The translations under genes and the position numbers were made by a program. Positions 51,076 through 58,985 of a stretch of 64,000 nt of DNA are shown here, one piece after another (the first letter of the stretch is position 1; every line of letters starts with the position of its first letter). Source of the stretch: JAAFIW01 sp031414805 (GTDB lineage: Bacteria > Pseudomonadota > Gammaproteobacteria > Burkholderiales > Burkholderiaceae_C); the NCBI GenBank assembly GCA_031414805.1, contig JANOQJ010000059.1:42521-106520 (forward strand), in the 5' to 3' direction. The notes beneath the pieces are model-generated. The model was not told where the DNA came from. It searched no databases and was given only the letters and a program-made list of their open reading frames with translations.

Positions 51076-51495
51076 ATGGGCAACAAACTTTATGTGGGCA
51101 ACCTGCCCTATTCGTACCGTGACAATGACATGGAGCAGGCGTTCAGCCAGTACGGCACCGTGTCCAGCGCCAAAGTCATGATGGAGCGCGATACCGGTCG
51201 TTCCAAAGGCTTCGGTTTTGTGGAAATGGGCAGCGACGCTGAGGCGCAAGCCGCAATCGCAGGCATGAACGGCCAGCAAATTGGTGGCCGCGGTCTGGTT
51301 GTCAACGAAGCTCGTCCAATGGAAGCCCGCCCTCCCCGCACTGGTGGCGGTGGTTTCGGTGGCGGCGGTAGCGGCGGCGGCGGTGGTTACGGCGGCGGCG
51401 GTGGCGGCGGTTATGGCGGCGGCGGTGGCGGTGGTGGCCGTAGCGGCGGCGGTGGTGGTTACGGCGGCGGCGGCGGTGGTCGTGGCGGCTACTAA
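51076..51495 (+). CDS. Glycine-rich RRM RNA-binding protein (first copy)
   Basis: The 139-residue protein is an N-terminal RRM (residues about 3-80: RNP2 KLYVGNLPYS, RNP1 GFGFVEMG) followed by a very Gly-rich, Tyr/Arg-containing tail (about 92-139). This matches bacterial glycine-rich RNA-binding proteins, often cold-induced. A terminator follows at 51538. The second RRM gene, 270 bp downstream, is about 80% similar in the RRM, so the pair arose by duplication. Low-complexity tail may phase-separate, as inference. Confidence 0.95.
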   Translation: MGNKLYVGNLPYSYRDNDMEQAFSQYGTVSSAKVMMERDTGRSKGFGFVEMGSDAEAQAAIAGMNGQQIGGRGLVVNEARPMEARPPRTGGGGFGGGGSGGGGGYGGGGGGGYGGGGGGGGRSGGGGGYGGGGGGRGGY

Positions 51496-51537
51496 GCACC
51501 AAATCACAGGTTAGCGCGTTGCGTTTGCCGGAAAAAC

Positions 51538-51558
51538 AGGGCCTTCGGGCCCTTTTTT
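51538..51558 (+). terminator. Rho-independent terminator after first RRM gene
   Basis: AGGGCC-TTCG-GGCCCT followed by six T, a strong stem-loop with a UUCG tetraloop. Confidence 0.9.
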
Positions 51559-51719
51559 GTTTTTTGCCACAACTTTCTGGTGCGTTTTGGTGCTGCGCTG
51601 CTTGCCTAATCGCTAACTATTTGGCTAATATTACCGGGCTTTTGGCGCGCAAATGCCAAGTGCTTAGTTTGCGGTGAACAAGTCACTATCTCGTTTTACG
51701 GTTCGCTGAATGCGTTTTC

Positions 51720-51762
51720 GGGACTCCATCGCTATCAGGTTTATGTCATTTTGAGGAGTCCC
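51720..51762 (+). promoter_or_regulatory. Leader hairpin covering the RBS of the second RRM gene
   Basis: GGGACTCC (51720-51727) pairs perfectly with GGAGTCCC (51755-51762) around a 27-base loop. The GGAG is the ribosome binding site of ATG 51766. The first RRM gene has the same design. Confidence 0.65.
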
Positions 51763-51765
51763 TTC

Positions 51766-52338
51766 ATGGGAAATAAGTTGTATGTGGGCAACTTGCCCTA
51801 CTCGGTGCGAGACAGTGATTTGGAACAAGCTTTTGGTCAGTTTGGCGCGGTTACCAGCGCCAAAGTGATGATGGAGCGTGACACGGGCCGATCAAAAGGC
51901 TTTGGTTTTGTGGAGATGGGCAGCGACGCCGACGCTCAGGCCGCCATCGGCGGTATGAACGGTCAGCCGCTGGGCGGCCGCAGCGTGGTCGTCAATGAAG
52001 CGCGCCCGATGGAAGCGCGACCACCGCGCACGGGCGGCTTTGGGGGTGGCGGTGGTGGTTATGGCGGCGGCGCCGGTGGAGGCGGTGGCTATGGAGGCGG
52101 TGGCGGCGGCGGTCGTCGTGAAGGTGGTGGTGGCGGTGGTTATGGCGGCGGCTCTAGCGGTGGTGGTGGCTACGGTGGCGGTAACTCCGGCGGCGGCGGC
52201 TACGGCGGAGGAGGTGGCGGTGGCCGTCGCGACAGCGGCGGCGGTGGTGGCGACGGTGGTTTTCGCAGCCCCTACGGAACCGGCCCACGTGGCGGTGGTC
52301 GTCGCGACAGTGGCGGCGGTGGTGGCAACGACTATTGA
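51766..52338 (+). CDS. Glycine-rich RRM RNA-binding protein (second copy)
   Basis: The 190-residue protein repeats the architecture of its neighbour: RRM with KLYVGNLPYSVRDSD and GFGFVEMG, then a longer Gly-rich tail with dispersed RR and Tyr/Ser (GGGGYGGG, GGRRDSGG). The start ATG at 51766 follows a GAGGAG site hidden in a leader hairpin. It probably binds RNA with adaptation functions, and may have diverged in tail length from the first copy. Confidence 0.95.
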   Translation: MGNKLYVGNLPYSVRDSDLEQAFGQFGAVTSAKVMMERDTGRSKGFGFVEMGSDADAQAAIGGMNGQPLGGRSVVVNEARPMEARPPRTGGFGGGGGGYGGGAGGGGGYGGGGGGGRREGGGGGGYGGGSSGGGGYGGGNSGGGGYGGGGGGGRRDSGGGGGDGGFRSPYGTGPRGGGRRDSGGGGGNDY

Positions 52339-52355
52339 AGCTTGTCCAGTTCTAC

Positions 52356-52384
52356 AAAAAAGGCTCCCGAGGGAGCCTTTTTTG
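52356..52384. terminator. Bidirectional terminator between RRM and SDR genes
   Basis: AGGCTCC-CGAG-GGAGCCT (52361-52378) flanked by A-run on the left and T-run on the right, so it can end both convergent transcripts. Confidence 0.9.
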
Positions 52385-52418
52385 ATGGTCTTACCAACAT
52401 ATCGATGCCGACAAGACG

Positions 52419-53195
52419 CTATTGCTCACCCTCGCGACGCTTGCGTGGGCGACCTGCCATCAATTTGTCAAACACCGGGTTGGGCAATGCCCGCAGCAAT
52501 TTGGCCACGACGCCCATTTGCCAGGGAATGACGCGGTAGCTGGCACCAGCTTGAATCGCGTCAAACGCGCGCGCTGCAAAGTCTTGGGGCTGCATCAAAA
52601 ACGGCATGCTGTAGCGGTTTTTCTGGGTCAGGGGTGTGTCGATGTAGCCTGGGCAAATCGTCACCACTTTCACGCCGCTTGGACGCAGCTCTCCGCGCAG
52701 GCTTTCGCAGTACGCCACCACGGCGGCTTTGCTGGCGCAATAGGCCCCATGGCCCGGCAAGCCGCGAATCGCCGCCACGCTGGCAATGCCGACCAACGCA
52801 CCGCTGCCGCGCTTTTCCATCGCGGCTACGAACGGCTGAAAGGTGGCGGCCAAACCGGTGTTGTTGGTGGCAAAAGTGCGCGCCATCACGTCGATATCGC
52901 TGCGCTGCGCCGTGTCCATGCCCACGCTGATCCCGGCGTTGGCAATCACCACATCGGGCAGACCCTGGCTGGCCATACAGGCGGCACCGGCGGCGATGAT
53001 GCTGTCGGTATCCGCCACGTCGGCGCTATAAATAGCATAGCTGCTTGAGCTGATTGCATTTGATTCAGCCCAGGTTTGAACCTCTGATACCCGGCGCGCC
53101 GCCAAGGCCAGGCGCCAGCCCGCCTGGTGGTAGCGCAGGGCCAGGGCTTGGCCGATGCCGCTGGAAGCGCCGGTGATGAAAACCAATGGGGACAT
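52419..53195 (-). CDS. SDR family oxidoreductase
   Basis: The 258-residue short-chain dehydrogenase has the nucleotide motif TGASSGIG near the start and the active-site YCASKAA (Tyr, Lys) near residue 152. It starts at 53195 (MSPLVFITGASSGIG). It is convergent with the second RRM gene. The segment ESNAISSSSYAIYSADV is encoded by a decayed repeat copy (53028-53065), in a surface-variable part. The substrate is not known. Confidence 0.92.
   Translation of the reverse strand: MSPLVFITGASSGIGQALALRYHQAGWRLALAARRVSEVQTWAESNAISSSSYAIYSADVADTDSIIAAGAACMASQGLPDVVIANAGISVGMDTAQRSDIDVMARTFATNNTGLAATFQPFVAAMEKRGSGALVGIASVAAIRGLPGHGAYCASKAAVVAYCESLRGELRPSGVKVVTICPGYIDTPLTQKNRYSMPFLMQPQDFAARAFDAIQAGASYRVIPWQMGVVAKLLRALPNPVFDKLMAGRPRKRREGEQ
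53028..53065 (+). repeat. Decayed repeat-like segment inside SDR gene
   Basis: ATAGC-ATAGCTGCTTGAGC is preserved, then the end has drifted. It encodes part of the nonconserved loop between two Rossmann strands. Confidence 0.55.
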
Positions 53196-53233
53196 GTCGT
53201 GGCTCCTGATGTGGGGTCAACCGCAAGTTCGTG

Positions 53234-53848
53234 TTAACGGGGCACGGGAACCAGGGTGCCGCGCACGCGGCCACCAAGCTGCAGCACTTGCGCCAGATCG
53301 TCGTATTCCAGGCTGTCACCGGTGAAGCGATCCTGTCCCCGGATCAGCACCACAGGTTTGTGTGATTTGACGCGCTCAGCGTTGGCAAACACATGCAAAA
53401 ACTCACCACGAAACTCCATGGGCTCCTGCGCGGGGCCGTTGGCTTTCGGACGCCCATCGCGCACCACCACAGCGTTGCCGATCAACTGGACCTCTGAGCC
53501 ATCGCCATTGCTGACCGCTTTGTTGGCGCTGGCCACCGTGCGTTGCCCCTGGGCGTTGTAGACGCGGATACGCGGCTGTTCGATGTCCAGTGTGTCGGTG
53601 TCTGGGTAATGCTGCGCGTGCTCGCCGCGCATCTCGCTTTTCAGTCGGCCATCCACGTCAAAACTCTTCACGCCAAAACGCCGCATGAAGTAATCGGGCT
53701 CGTGGGTAACTGCTGCCGCGGCCGCGGGGGGTAGCAGCGCAGGGGTGCTGCGGGCCAGCCAGTAGGTGGCCAGGGCCAGCAGGGCCATCAGCATGACGGG
53801 GAGGTACACCGAGGCGGTGTCCCAGGCGTGCCACAAAAGACGGTTCAC
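53234..53848 (-). CDS. lptC: LPS export periplasmic protein LptC
   Basis: The 204-residue protein starts at GTG 53848 (VNRLLWHAWDT), which overlaps the kdsC stop by GTGA. A single N-terminal membrane segment (about residues 12-35) and an LptC-type beta-jellyroll core follow: YFMRRFGVKSFD..GRLKSEMRGEHAQHYPDTDTLDI, later GDSLEYDD and QLGGRVRGTLVP. It bridges LptB2FG and LptA in LPS transport. It belongs to the kdsD-kdsC-lptC run. Confidence 0.93.
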   Translation of the reverse strand: MNRLLWHAWDTASVYLPVMLMALLALATYWLARSTPALLPPAAAAAVTHEPDYFMRRFGVKSFDVDGRLKSEMRGEHAQHYPDTDTLDIEQPRIRVYNAQGQRTVASANKAVSNGDGSEVQLIGNAVVVRDGRPKANGPAQEPMEFRGEFLHVFANAERVKSHKPVVLIRGQDRFTGDSLEYDDLAQVLQLGGRVRGTLVPVPR

Positions 53849-54420
53849 AGATACGTCTCCAGAAGCCGTACGTAGTGGCCAGTCGCCACCAGCAACAGGT
53901 CGCAAAACTCGCGCGCCGCCCCGTCGCCACCCCGCCGATCGGTGACGTAATGCGCCGCCGCCATCACCTGGGCATGGGCGTTGGCGGGGGCGCAGGCCAG
54001 GGCGCAGGCGCGTAGCACCGGCAGGTCGGGCCAGTCGTCGCCGATAGCGGCGGCCTGGTGCCAGTCCAGTCCCAGCGCGGCCAGCACGCTCTGCGCCGCG
54101 GGTAGCTTGTCTTCTGTGCCAAAGTGAGCGTGGGTGACGCCCAGCGCTTGCAGGCGCAAGCGAAGAGCCGGTGAGTCGCGCCCGGTGATCACGGCGGGGG
54201 TGATGCCCGCTTGCTGCAGCAGTTTGATGCCCTGGCCGTCCAGCGTATGGAAGCGTTTCAAAGCCTCCCCTTCAGCTGAAAAATACAGGCCGCCGTCGGT
54301 CAATACGCCGTCCACATCAAAGAAAGCGACGCGCACGGCTTGCGCTTTAAGCAATAGTGCAGCATCAAAATTGATAGCTGCTTGAGCAGTATTCACAAGG
54401 GCTACAGCGGTATTTGGCAC
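53845..54420 (-). CDS. kdsC: 3-deoxy-D-manno-octulosonate 8-phosphate phosphatase KdsC
   Basis: The 191-residue HAD phosphatase completes Kdo synthesis. HAD motifs are FFDVDGVLTDGG, VITGRDS and GDDWPDLPVL. It starts at 54420, directly after the kdsD stop. Its N-terminus VALVNTAQAAINFDAAL is encoded by a copy of the dispersed repeat and lacks similarity to typical KdsC start sequences. Translation may alternatively start further in at a TTG in LLKAQ. It overlaps lptC by GTGA. Confidence 0.93.
   Translation of the reverse strand: MPNTAVALVNTAQAAINFDAALLLKAQAVRVAFFDVDGVLTDGGLYFSAEGEALKRFHTLDGQGIKLLQQAGITPAVITGRDSPALRLRLQALGVTHAHFGTEDKLPAAQSVLAALGLDWHQAAAIGDDWPDLPVLRACALACAPANAHAQVMAAAHYVTDRRGGDGAAREFCDLLLVATGHYVRLLETYL
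54361..54403 (+). repeat. Dispersed repeat encoding the KdsC N-terminus, copy 15
   Basis: Near-consensus copy; on the minus strand it reads VALVNTAQAAINFD at the start of kdsC. Confidence 0.85.
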
Positions 54421-55407
54421 TTAAATCACCTTGGCCCGCAGCAAATCGTGGGTGTTGATCGCACCGCACAACAAGCCCTGCCCATCGACCACCAGCACGC
54501 TGGTGATGCCGTGCAACTCCATCAGTTCCGCCGCGTCCACGGCCAGCGCGTCGGCGGCAACCGTGCGCGGGTTGGCAAACATCACCTGGCCTGCGGTGAT
54601 CTCGCGCAAATCCAGGCCTTTTTCCACCAGACGACGCAGGTCGCCGTCGGTGAAGATGCCCAGCACCCGGCCCGTGTCATCGACTACGGCCGATGCGCCC
54701 AAGCCCTTGGCGCTCATCTCGCGCATCAGCTGGCTGAAGTTGGCACTCGGCAGAACGCGCGGCACCGCGTCGCCAGCACGCATCAGGTCGCGCACATGGG
54801 TGAGCAGCTTGCGCCCCAAGGCACCGCCGGGGTGCGAGCGGGCGAAGTCTTCGGTGCCAAAACCGCGCGCGTCCAGCAGGGCCACAGCCAGCGCGTCGCC
54901 GAGGGCCATTTGCGCGGTGGTGCTGGCGGTGGGGGCCAGGCTCAGGGGACAGGCTTCTTGTGCCACGCCACTGTCCAGCACCCAGTCGGCTTGGCGCGCC
55001 AGGGTGGACTGCAGGCCGCCTGTGATGGCAATGAGTTTGATGCCCAATCGCTTGATGGCGGGTAGCAAGGTGGTGAGCTCATTCACCTCGCCGCTGTTGG
55101 AGATGCCCAGCACCAAATCGTCGGAGGTGACCATGCCCAGATCCCCATGGCTGGCCTCGGCCGGGTGCACAAACAGCGCCGGGGTGCCGGTGGAAGCCAG
55201 CGTGGCAGCAATCTTGCGGCCCACATGGCCGCTTTTGCCCATGCCCATCACCGCCACGCGGCCGCGCTGGGCCTGCAGTTGCAAGATGGCGTGGACCGCC
55301 TGTGCAAACGTCTCGCCAGTACGCGCTTTCAAGCCCATCACGGCGGCGGCTTCAATGTCAAACGTTTGGTGAGCCAGGCGCAGGGCTTGTTGGGGGTCGA
55401 AAGGCAT
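54421..55407 (-). CDS. kdsD: Arabinose-5-phosphate isomerase KdsD (KpsF/GutQ family)
   Basis: The 328-residue enzyme converts ribulose-5-phosphate to arabinose-5-phosphate for Kdo. The SIS domain (about 40-180) has VMGMGKSGHVGRKIAATLASTGTPALFVHPAEASHGDLGM. Two CBS domains follow (VGDA-like MRAGDAVPRV; GQVMFANPRTV). It is followed directly by kdsC and lptC, the usual Gram-negative LPS cluster. Confidence 0.95.
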   Translation of the reverse strand: MPFDPQQALRLAHQTFDIEAAAVMGLKARTGETFAQAVHAILQLQAQRGRVAVMGMGKSGHVGRKIAATLASTGTPALFVHPAEASHGDLGMVTSDDLVLGISNSGEVNELTTLLPAIKRLGIKLIAITGGLQSTLARQADWVLDSGVAQEACPLSLAPTASTTAQMALGDALAVALLDARGFGTEDFARSHPGGALGRKLLTHVRDLMRAGDAVPRVLPSANFSQLMREMSAKGLGASAVVDDTGRVLGIFTDGDLRRLVEKGLDLREITAGQVMFANPRTVAADALAVDAAELMELHGITSVLVVDGQGLLCGAINTHDLLRAKVI

Positions 55408-55476
55408 GCGTGGGATTCTAAGGACGTCAGCGAACCTGCGGGCTTATCCCGGTTGTCGTCGTCGGGCACCTTGATT

Positions 55477-55519
55477 TACTATCAAATCAATAGCTGCTTG
55501 AGCAATATATACAAGGGCT
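55477..55519 (+). repeat. Dispersed ATAGCTGCTTGAGCA repeat, copy 16
   Basis: One of the best-preserved full units, in the 170-bp divergent spacer between kdsD and the antiporter. Confidence 0.88.
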
Positions 55520-55577
55520 AGAGGCCTATTTTATTTAAATACATCACCCTTGAACATCTGCTTGCTAGCATTCCCCC

Positions 55578-57560
55578 ATGACTTCGCTTGAACTGATCCT
55601 GTTGTACCTGCTGGCAGCCGTGCTGGGTGTGGTGGCGTGTCGAAGCTTGAAACTGCCGCCGATGTTGGGGTACCTGGCGGTGGGCGTGGTGATCGGGCCC
55701 AATGCGCTGGCGCTGGCGCAAAACTCCGAGGGCGTGCGGCACCTGGGCGAATTTGGCGTGGTGTTTTTGATGTTTGTGATCGGGTTGGAATTCAACCTGC
55801 CCAAGCTGCGTGCGATGCGCGCCCATGTGTTTGGGCTGGGCCTGTTTCAGGTGGTGTTGACCATCGTGCTGGCGATGGCCGCGTCGCTCACCTTGGGTTG
55901 GGCGGCCCCCCAGCTGTGGGGCATGGATTGGAAGACGTCGCTGGCGCTGTCGGGGGCCCTGGCCATGAGCAGCACGGCCATTGTGGTCAAGCTGATGGCC
56001 GAGCGGCTGGAGATGGAGTCCGAGCACGGCAAGCGGGTGATGGGAGTGCTGCTGTTTCAAGATTTGGCGGTGGTGCCGCTGCTGGTGCTGATTCCGGCGC
56101 TGGGCTCGTCCCCAGAAAAACTGTTCATGGCGCTGGCATTGGCCGGGCTCAAGGCTGTGGTGCTGATCACGGTGCTGTTGGTCGGCGGTCAGTGGGAGAT
56201 GCGCCGCTGGCTGACCATCGTGGCGCGCCGCAAGAGCGAAGAGCTGTTTGTGCTGAACCTGCTGCTCATCACCTTGGGCCTGGCCTGGTTGACCGAGCTG
56301 GCGGGCCTGAGCCTGGCTCTGGGTGCTTTTCTGGCAGGTATGTTGATTTCGGAGACCGAATACAAGCACCAGGTGGAAACCGACATCCGCCCGTTTCACG
56401 ACGTGTTGCTGGGCCTGTTTTTCATCACGATTGGCATGATGCTGGACTGGCGACTGGTGCTGGCGCGCTGGGAAATGGTGCTGGTATTGGTGACCCTGCC
56501 GGTGCTGTTCAAGCTGGTTATGGTGGCCGTGCTGGCGCGCGGCTTGGGCGCCACCAGCGGCACCGCGTTGCGCACCGGGTTGTACCTGGCGCAGGCCGGC
56601 GAGTTTGGCTTTGTGCTGCTCACGCTGGCCCAAGACAACAAGCTGGTGCCGCCAGAGCTGCTCAACCCGATTCTGGCCAGCATGGTGCTGTCCATGTTGG
56701 CCACGCCCTTCATCATCATGTACAGCAACCCGCTGGTCATGAAGGTGGTCAGCAGCGAATGGCTACAGCAGTCGTTGCAAATGACCACCATTGCCCGCAA
56801 GTCGATCAACGCCAACAAGCACGTGATCATTTGCGGCTACGGCCGCTGCGGCCAAAACCTGGCGCGCATGCTGGAGCGTGAAGGCATTCCCTATATGGCG
56901 CTCGATTTGGACATTGACCGCGTACGCCAGGCAGCCGCCGCTGGGGACTCGGTGGTTTACGGCGACGCGGCACGGCTGCAGGCATTGATGGCGGCGGGCC
57001 TGTCACGTGCCAGTGCCGTGGTGTGTACGTATCTGGACGTGGCGGGTGCGATGAAAGTGCTGGCCAACACCCGCGCCCATGCCCCCACCGTGCCTGTGAT
57101 CGTGCGCACCCAGGACGACCATGACCTGGAGCGCCTGACCGCCGCCGGTGCTACCGAGGTGGTGCCCGAGGCTATTGAAGGCAGCCTGATGCTGGCCAGC
57201 CATGCGCTGGCGCTGGTCGGCGTGCCCATGCGCCGCGTGATCCGCATCGTGCAAGACCAGCGTGACGCCCGCTACAACTTGCTGCGCGGCTACTTTCACG
57301 GCGCCGATGACGACACCGTCAATGAGTTGGACCACGAACGCCTGCACACCTTCACCGTGCCCCTGAGCGCCCGCAGCGTGGACAAGCCGCTGGGCGACCT
57401 GGCGCTACATGCCATCGGTGTGCGCGCCATCAGCCTGTTGCGCGCTGGCAAGGCGCAGCCGTTGACAGAAGAAACCGTGCTGCAAGGCGGCGACACGCTG
57501 GTGCTGTCAGGCAAACCGGAAGCGCTGGCGCTGGGGGAGCAGAAAATTCTGCGGGCCTGA
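55578..57560 (+). CDS. Kef-type monovalent cation:proton antiporter
   Basis: The 660-residue protein has about twelve N-terminal membrane helices with CPA2 family motifs (LPPMLGYLAVGVVIGP, GVVFLMFVIGLEF, LSLALGAFLAGMLI). A cytoplasmic RCK/TrkA-N domain (HVIICGYGRCGQNLARMLE, about 415) and a TrkA-C domain (about 575-655) follow. Such proteins exchange potassium or sodium for protons under NAD(H)/ligand control. It is divergent from kdsD, a typical neighbour order in Burkholderiales. Confidence 0.93.
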   Translation: MTSLELILLYLLAAVLGVVACRSLKLPPMLGYLAVGVVIGPNALALAQNSEGVRHLGEFGVVFLMFVIGLEFNLPKLRAMRAHVFGLGLFQVVLTIVLAMAASLTLGWAAPQLWGMDWKTSLALSGALAMSSTAIVVKLMAERLEMESEHGKRVMGVLLFQDLAVVPLLVLIPALGSSPEKLFMALALAGLKAVVLITVLLVGGQWEMRRWLTIVARRKSEELFVLNLLLITLGLAWLTELAGLSLALGAFLAGMLISETEYKHQVETDIRPFHDVLLGLFFITIGMMLDWRLVLARWEMVLVLVTLPVLFKLVMVAVLARGLGATSGTALRTGLYLAQAGEFGFVLLTLAQDNKLVPPELLNPILASMVLSMLATPFIIMYSNPLVMKVVSSEWLQQSLQMTTIARKSINANKHVIICGYGRCGQNLARMLEREGIPYMALDLDIDRVRQAAAAGDSVVYGDAARLQALMAAGLSRASAVVCTYLDVAGAMKVLANTRAHAPTVPVIVRTQDDHDLERLTAAGATEVVPEAIEGSLMLASHALALVGVPMRRVIRIVQDQRDARYNLLRGYFHGADDDTVNELDHERLHTFTVPLSARSVDKPLGDLALHAIGVRAISLLRAGKAQPLTEETVLQGGDTLVLSGKPEALALGEQKILRA

Positions 57561-57613
57561 GTTTGGGCTAGAGAACCCCTGTCAAAGGTCATATTTGAGC
57601 CAAATCGGCCACG

Positions 57614-57650
57614 CGCCCTTGTCAATCAAGCACAGGTCGCTATGTTTATT
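57614..57650 (-). repeat. Possible decayed repeat between antiporter and SPFH genes
   Basis: GCGCCCTTGTCAATCAAGCACAG...GCTATG aligns loosely with the family's minus-strand form. Low certainty. Nothing else is visible in 57561-57738. Confidence 0.3.
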
Positions 57651-57738
57651 GAAGCGCACGAAGTTACCGGTGCTTGCATTGCCACAACGCGCGGGTATCA
57701 TGCTTTTTCGTTAACTTTCCCACCACTTGGAGGTTGCT

Positions 57739-58791
57739 ATGGGCCTGATGGACTTCATCAAGAAACAGTTTATTGACGTTATCCAATGGACCGAGGAGGG
57801 GGATGGTGTGCTGGCCTGGCGGTTTCCCATGGCGGGCATGGAGATTCAAAACGGTGGCACGCTCACTGTGCGCGAATCGCAACTGGCGGTGTTTGTTAAC
57901 GAAGGAAAAGTGGCCGACGTGTTTGGCCCTGGCATGCACAAGCTGACCACGCAAACCTTGCCCGTTCTCACGTACTTGAAAAACTGGGACAAGCTGTTTG
58001 AGTCCCCGTTCAAGAGTGATGTGTACTTCTTCAGCACCCGCCAGCAGGTGGATCAGCGCTGGGGCACCTCGCAGCCCATCACTATTCGCGACAAAGACTT
58101 TGGCATGGTGCGCCTGCGCGCATTCGGAAATTACAGCTTCCGCATCGCCGACCCCAAGCTGTTTCACACCGAAATTTCTGGCACGCGCGAGAGCTACACA
58201 TCCGCCGAGCTGGATGGTCAGCTGCGCGGCCTCGTGCTGCAACACCTGTCGGACGCGATTGCCAAAAGTGGCATTCCTTTCCTGGACCTGGCGGCCAACC
58301 AGCTGGCCTTTGCCAATGCCCTGACCACTGAGCTGTCTCCGGCATTTGAAAAAATCGGCCTGAAGGTCGAGGGCATGACGGTGCAAAACGTCTCTCTGCC
58401 TGAAGAATTGCAAAAGATCCTGGACCAGAAAATCGGCATGGGCATGATCGGCAACGACATGGGCAAGTTCATGCAGTACCAAACCGGCCAGGCCATTCCC
58501 GGCATGGTCTCGGGTGGTGGTGGGGGCGGTAGCGGTATTGCTGGTGATGCGATGGGTTTAGGCGCTGGCGTGGCCTTGGGTCAGGCGCTGGCGCAAAATC
58601 TGGCGCAGGGCTTGGGTGGTTTGAACCAACCTGCTGCCGCGGCTGTGCAGCCAGCCGCAGCACCGGTTGCTGCCAGTGCCGACGACATCATGGGCATGCT
58701 GGAAAAGCTGGGCGACCTCAAGGTCAAAGGCATCCTGACGCAGGAAGAATTCGACGCGAAGAAGGCGGAGTTGTTGAAAAAACTCATCTGA
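57739..58791 (+). CDS. SPFH/Band 7-like protein with SHOCT domain
   Basis: The 350-residue protein starts at ATG 57739 after GGAGG at 57729-57733 (MGLMDFIKKQFIDVIQWTEEGDGVLAWRFP). This is the YdjI/virion-core-like SPFH family (about residues 25-240). A Gly/Ala-rich linker leads to a C-terminal SHOCT motif (LEKLGDLKVKGILTQEEFDAKKAELLKKL). It is followed by DUF4178, DUF350 and spermidine-synthase-like genes, with which it probably forms a membrane-associated module. Confidence 0.88.
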   Translation: MGLMDFIKKQFIDVIQWTEEGDGVLAWRFPMAGMEIQNGGTLTVRESQLAVFVNEGKVADVFGPGMHKLTTQTLPVLTYLKNWDKLFESPFKSDVYFFSTRQQVDQRWGTSQPITIRDKDFGMVRLRAFGNYSFRIADPKLFHTEISGTRESYTSAELDGQLRGLVLQHLSDAIAKSGIPFLDLAANQLAFANALTTELSPAFEKIGLKVEGMTVQNVSLPEELQKILDQKIGMGMIGNDMGKFMQYQTGQAIPGMVSGGGGGGSGIAGDAMGLGAGVALGQALAQNLAQGLGGLNQPAAAAVQPAAAPVAASADDIMGMLEKLGDLKVKGILTQEEFDAKKAELLKKLI

Positions 58792-58985
58792 GAAATTGAC
58801 GCGGATTTGGGACGCGGGTGAACGCAGCGCAGGTTTCCACGCGATGGGCACGCGACATGAAGACAAAAATGACGAGGGGTATTCCAATGCTTTTTATTGA
58901 TTGTGGTTTTCTTTCGCATCCGTCATTAGTTCTCCGTTTCCCCGCGCCGGGCCATCTTTTTTCAAGCATTGCCTAAGCCCTCGCA

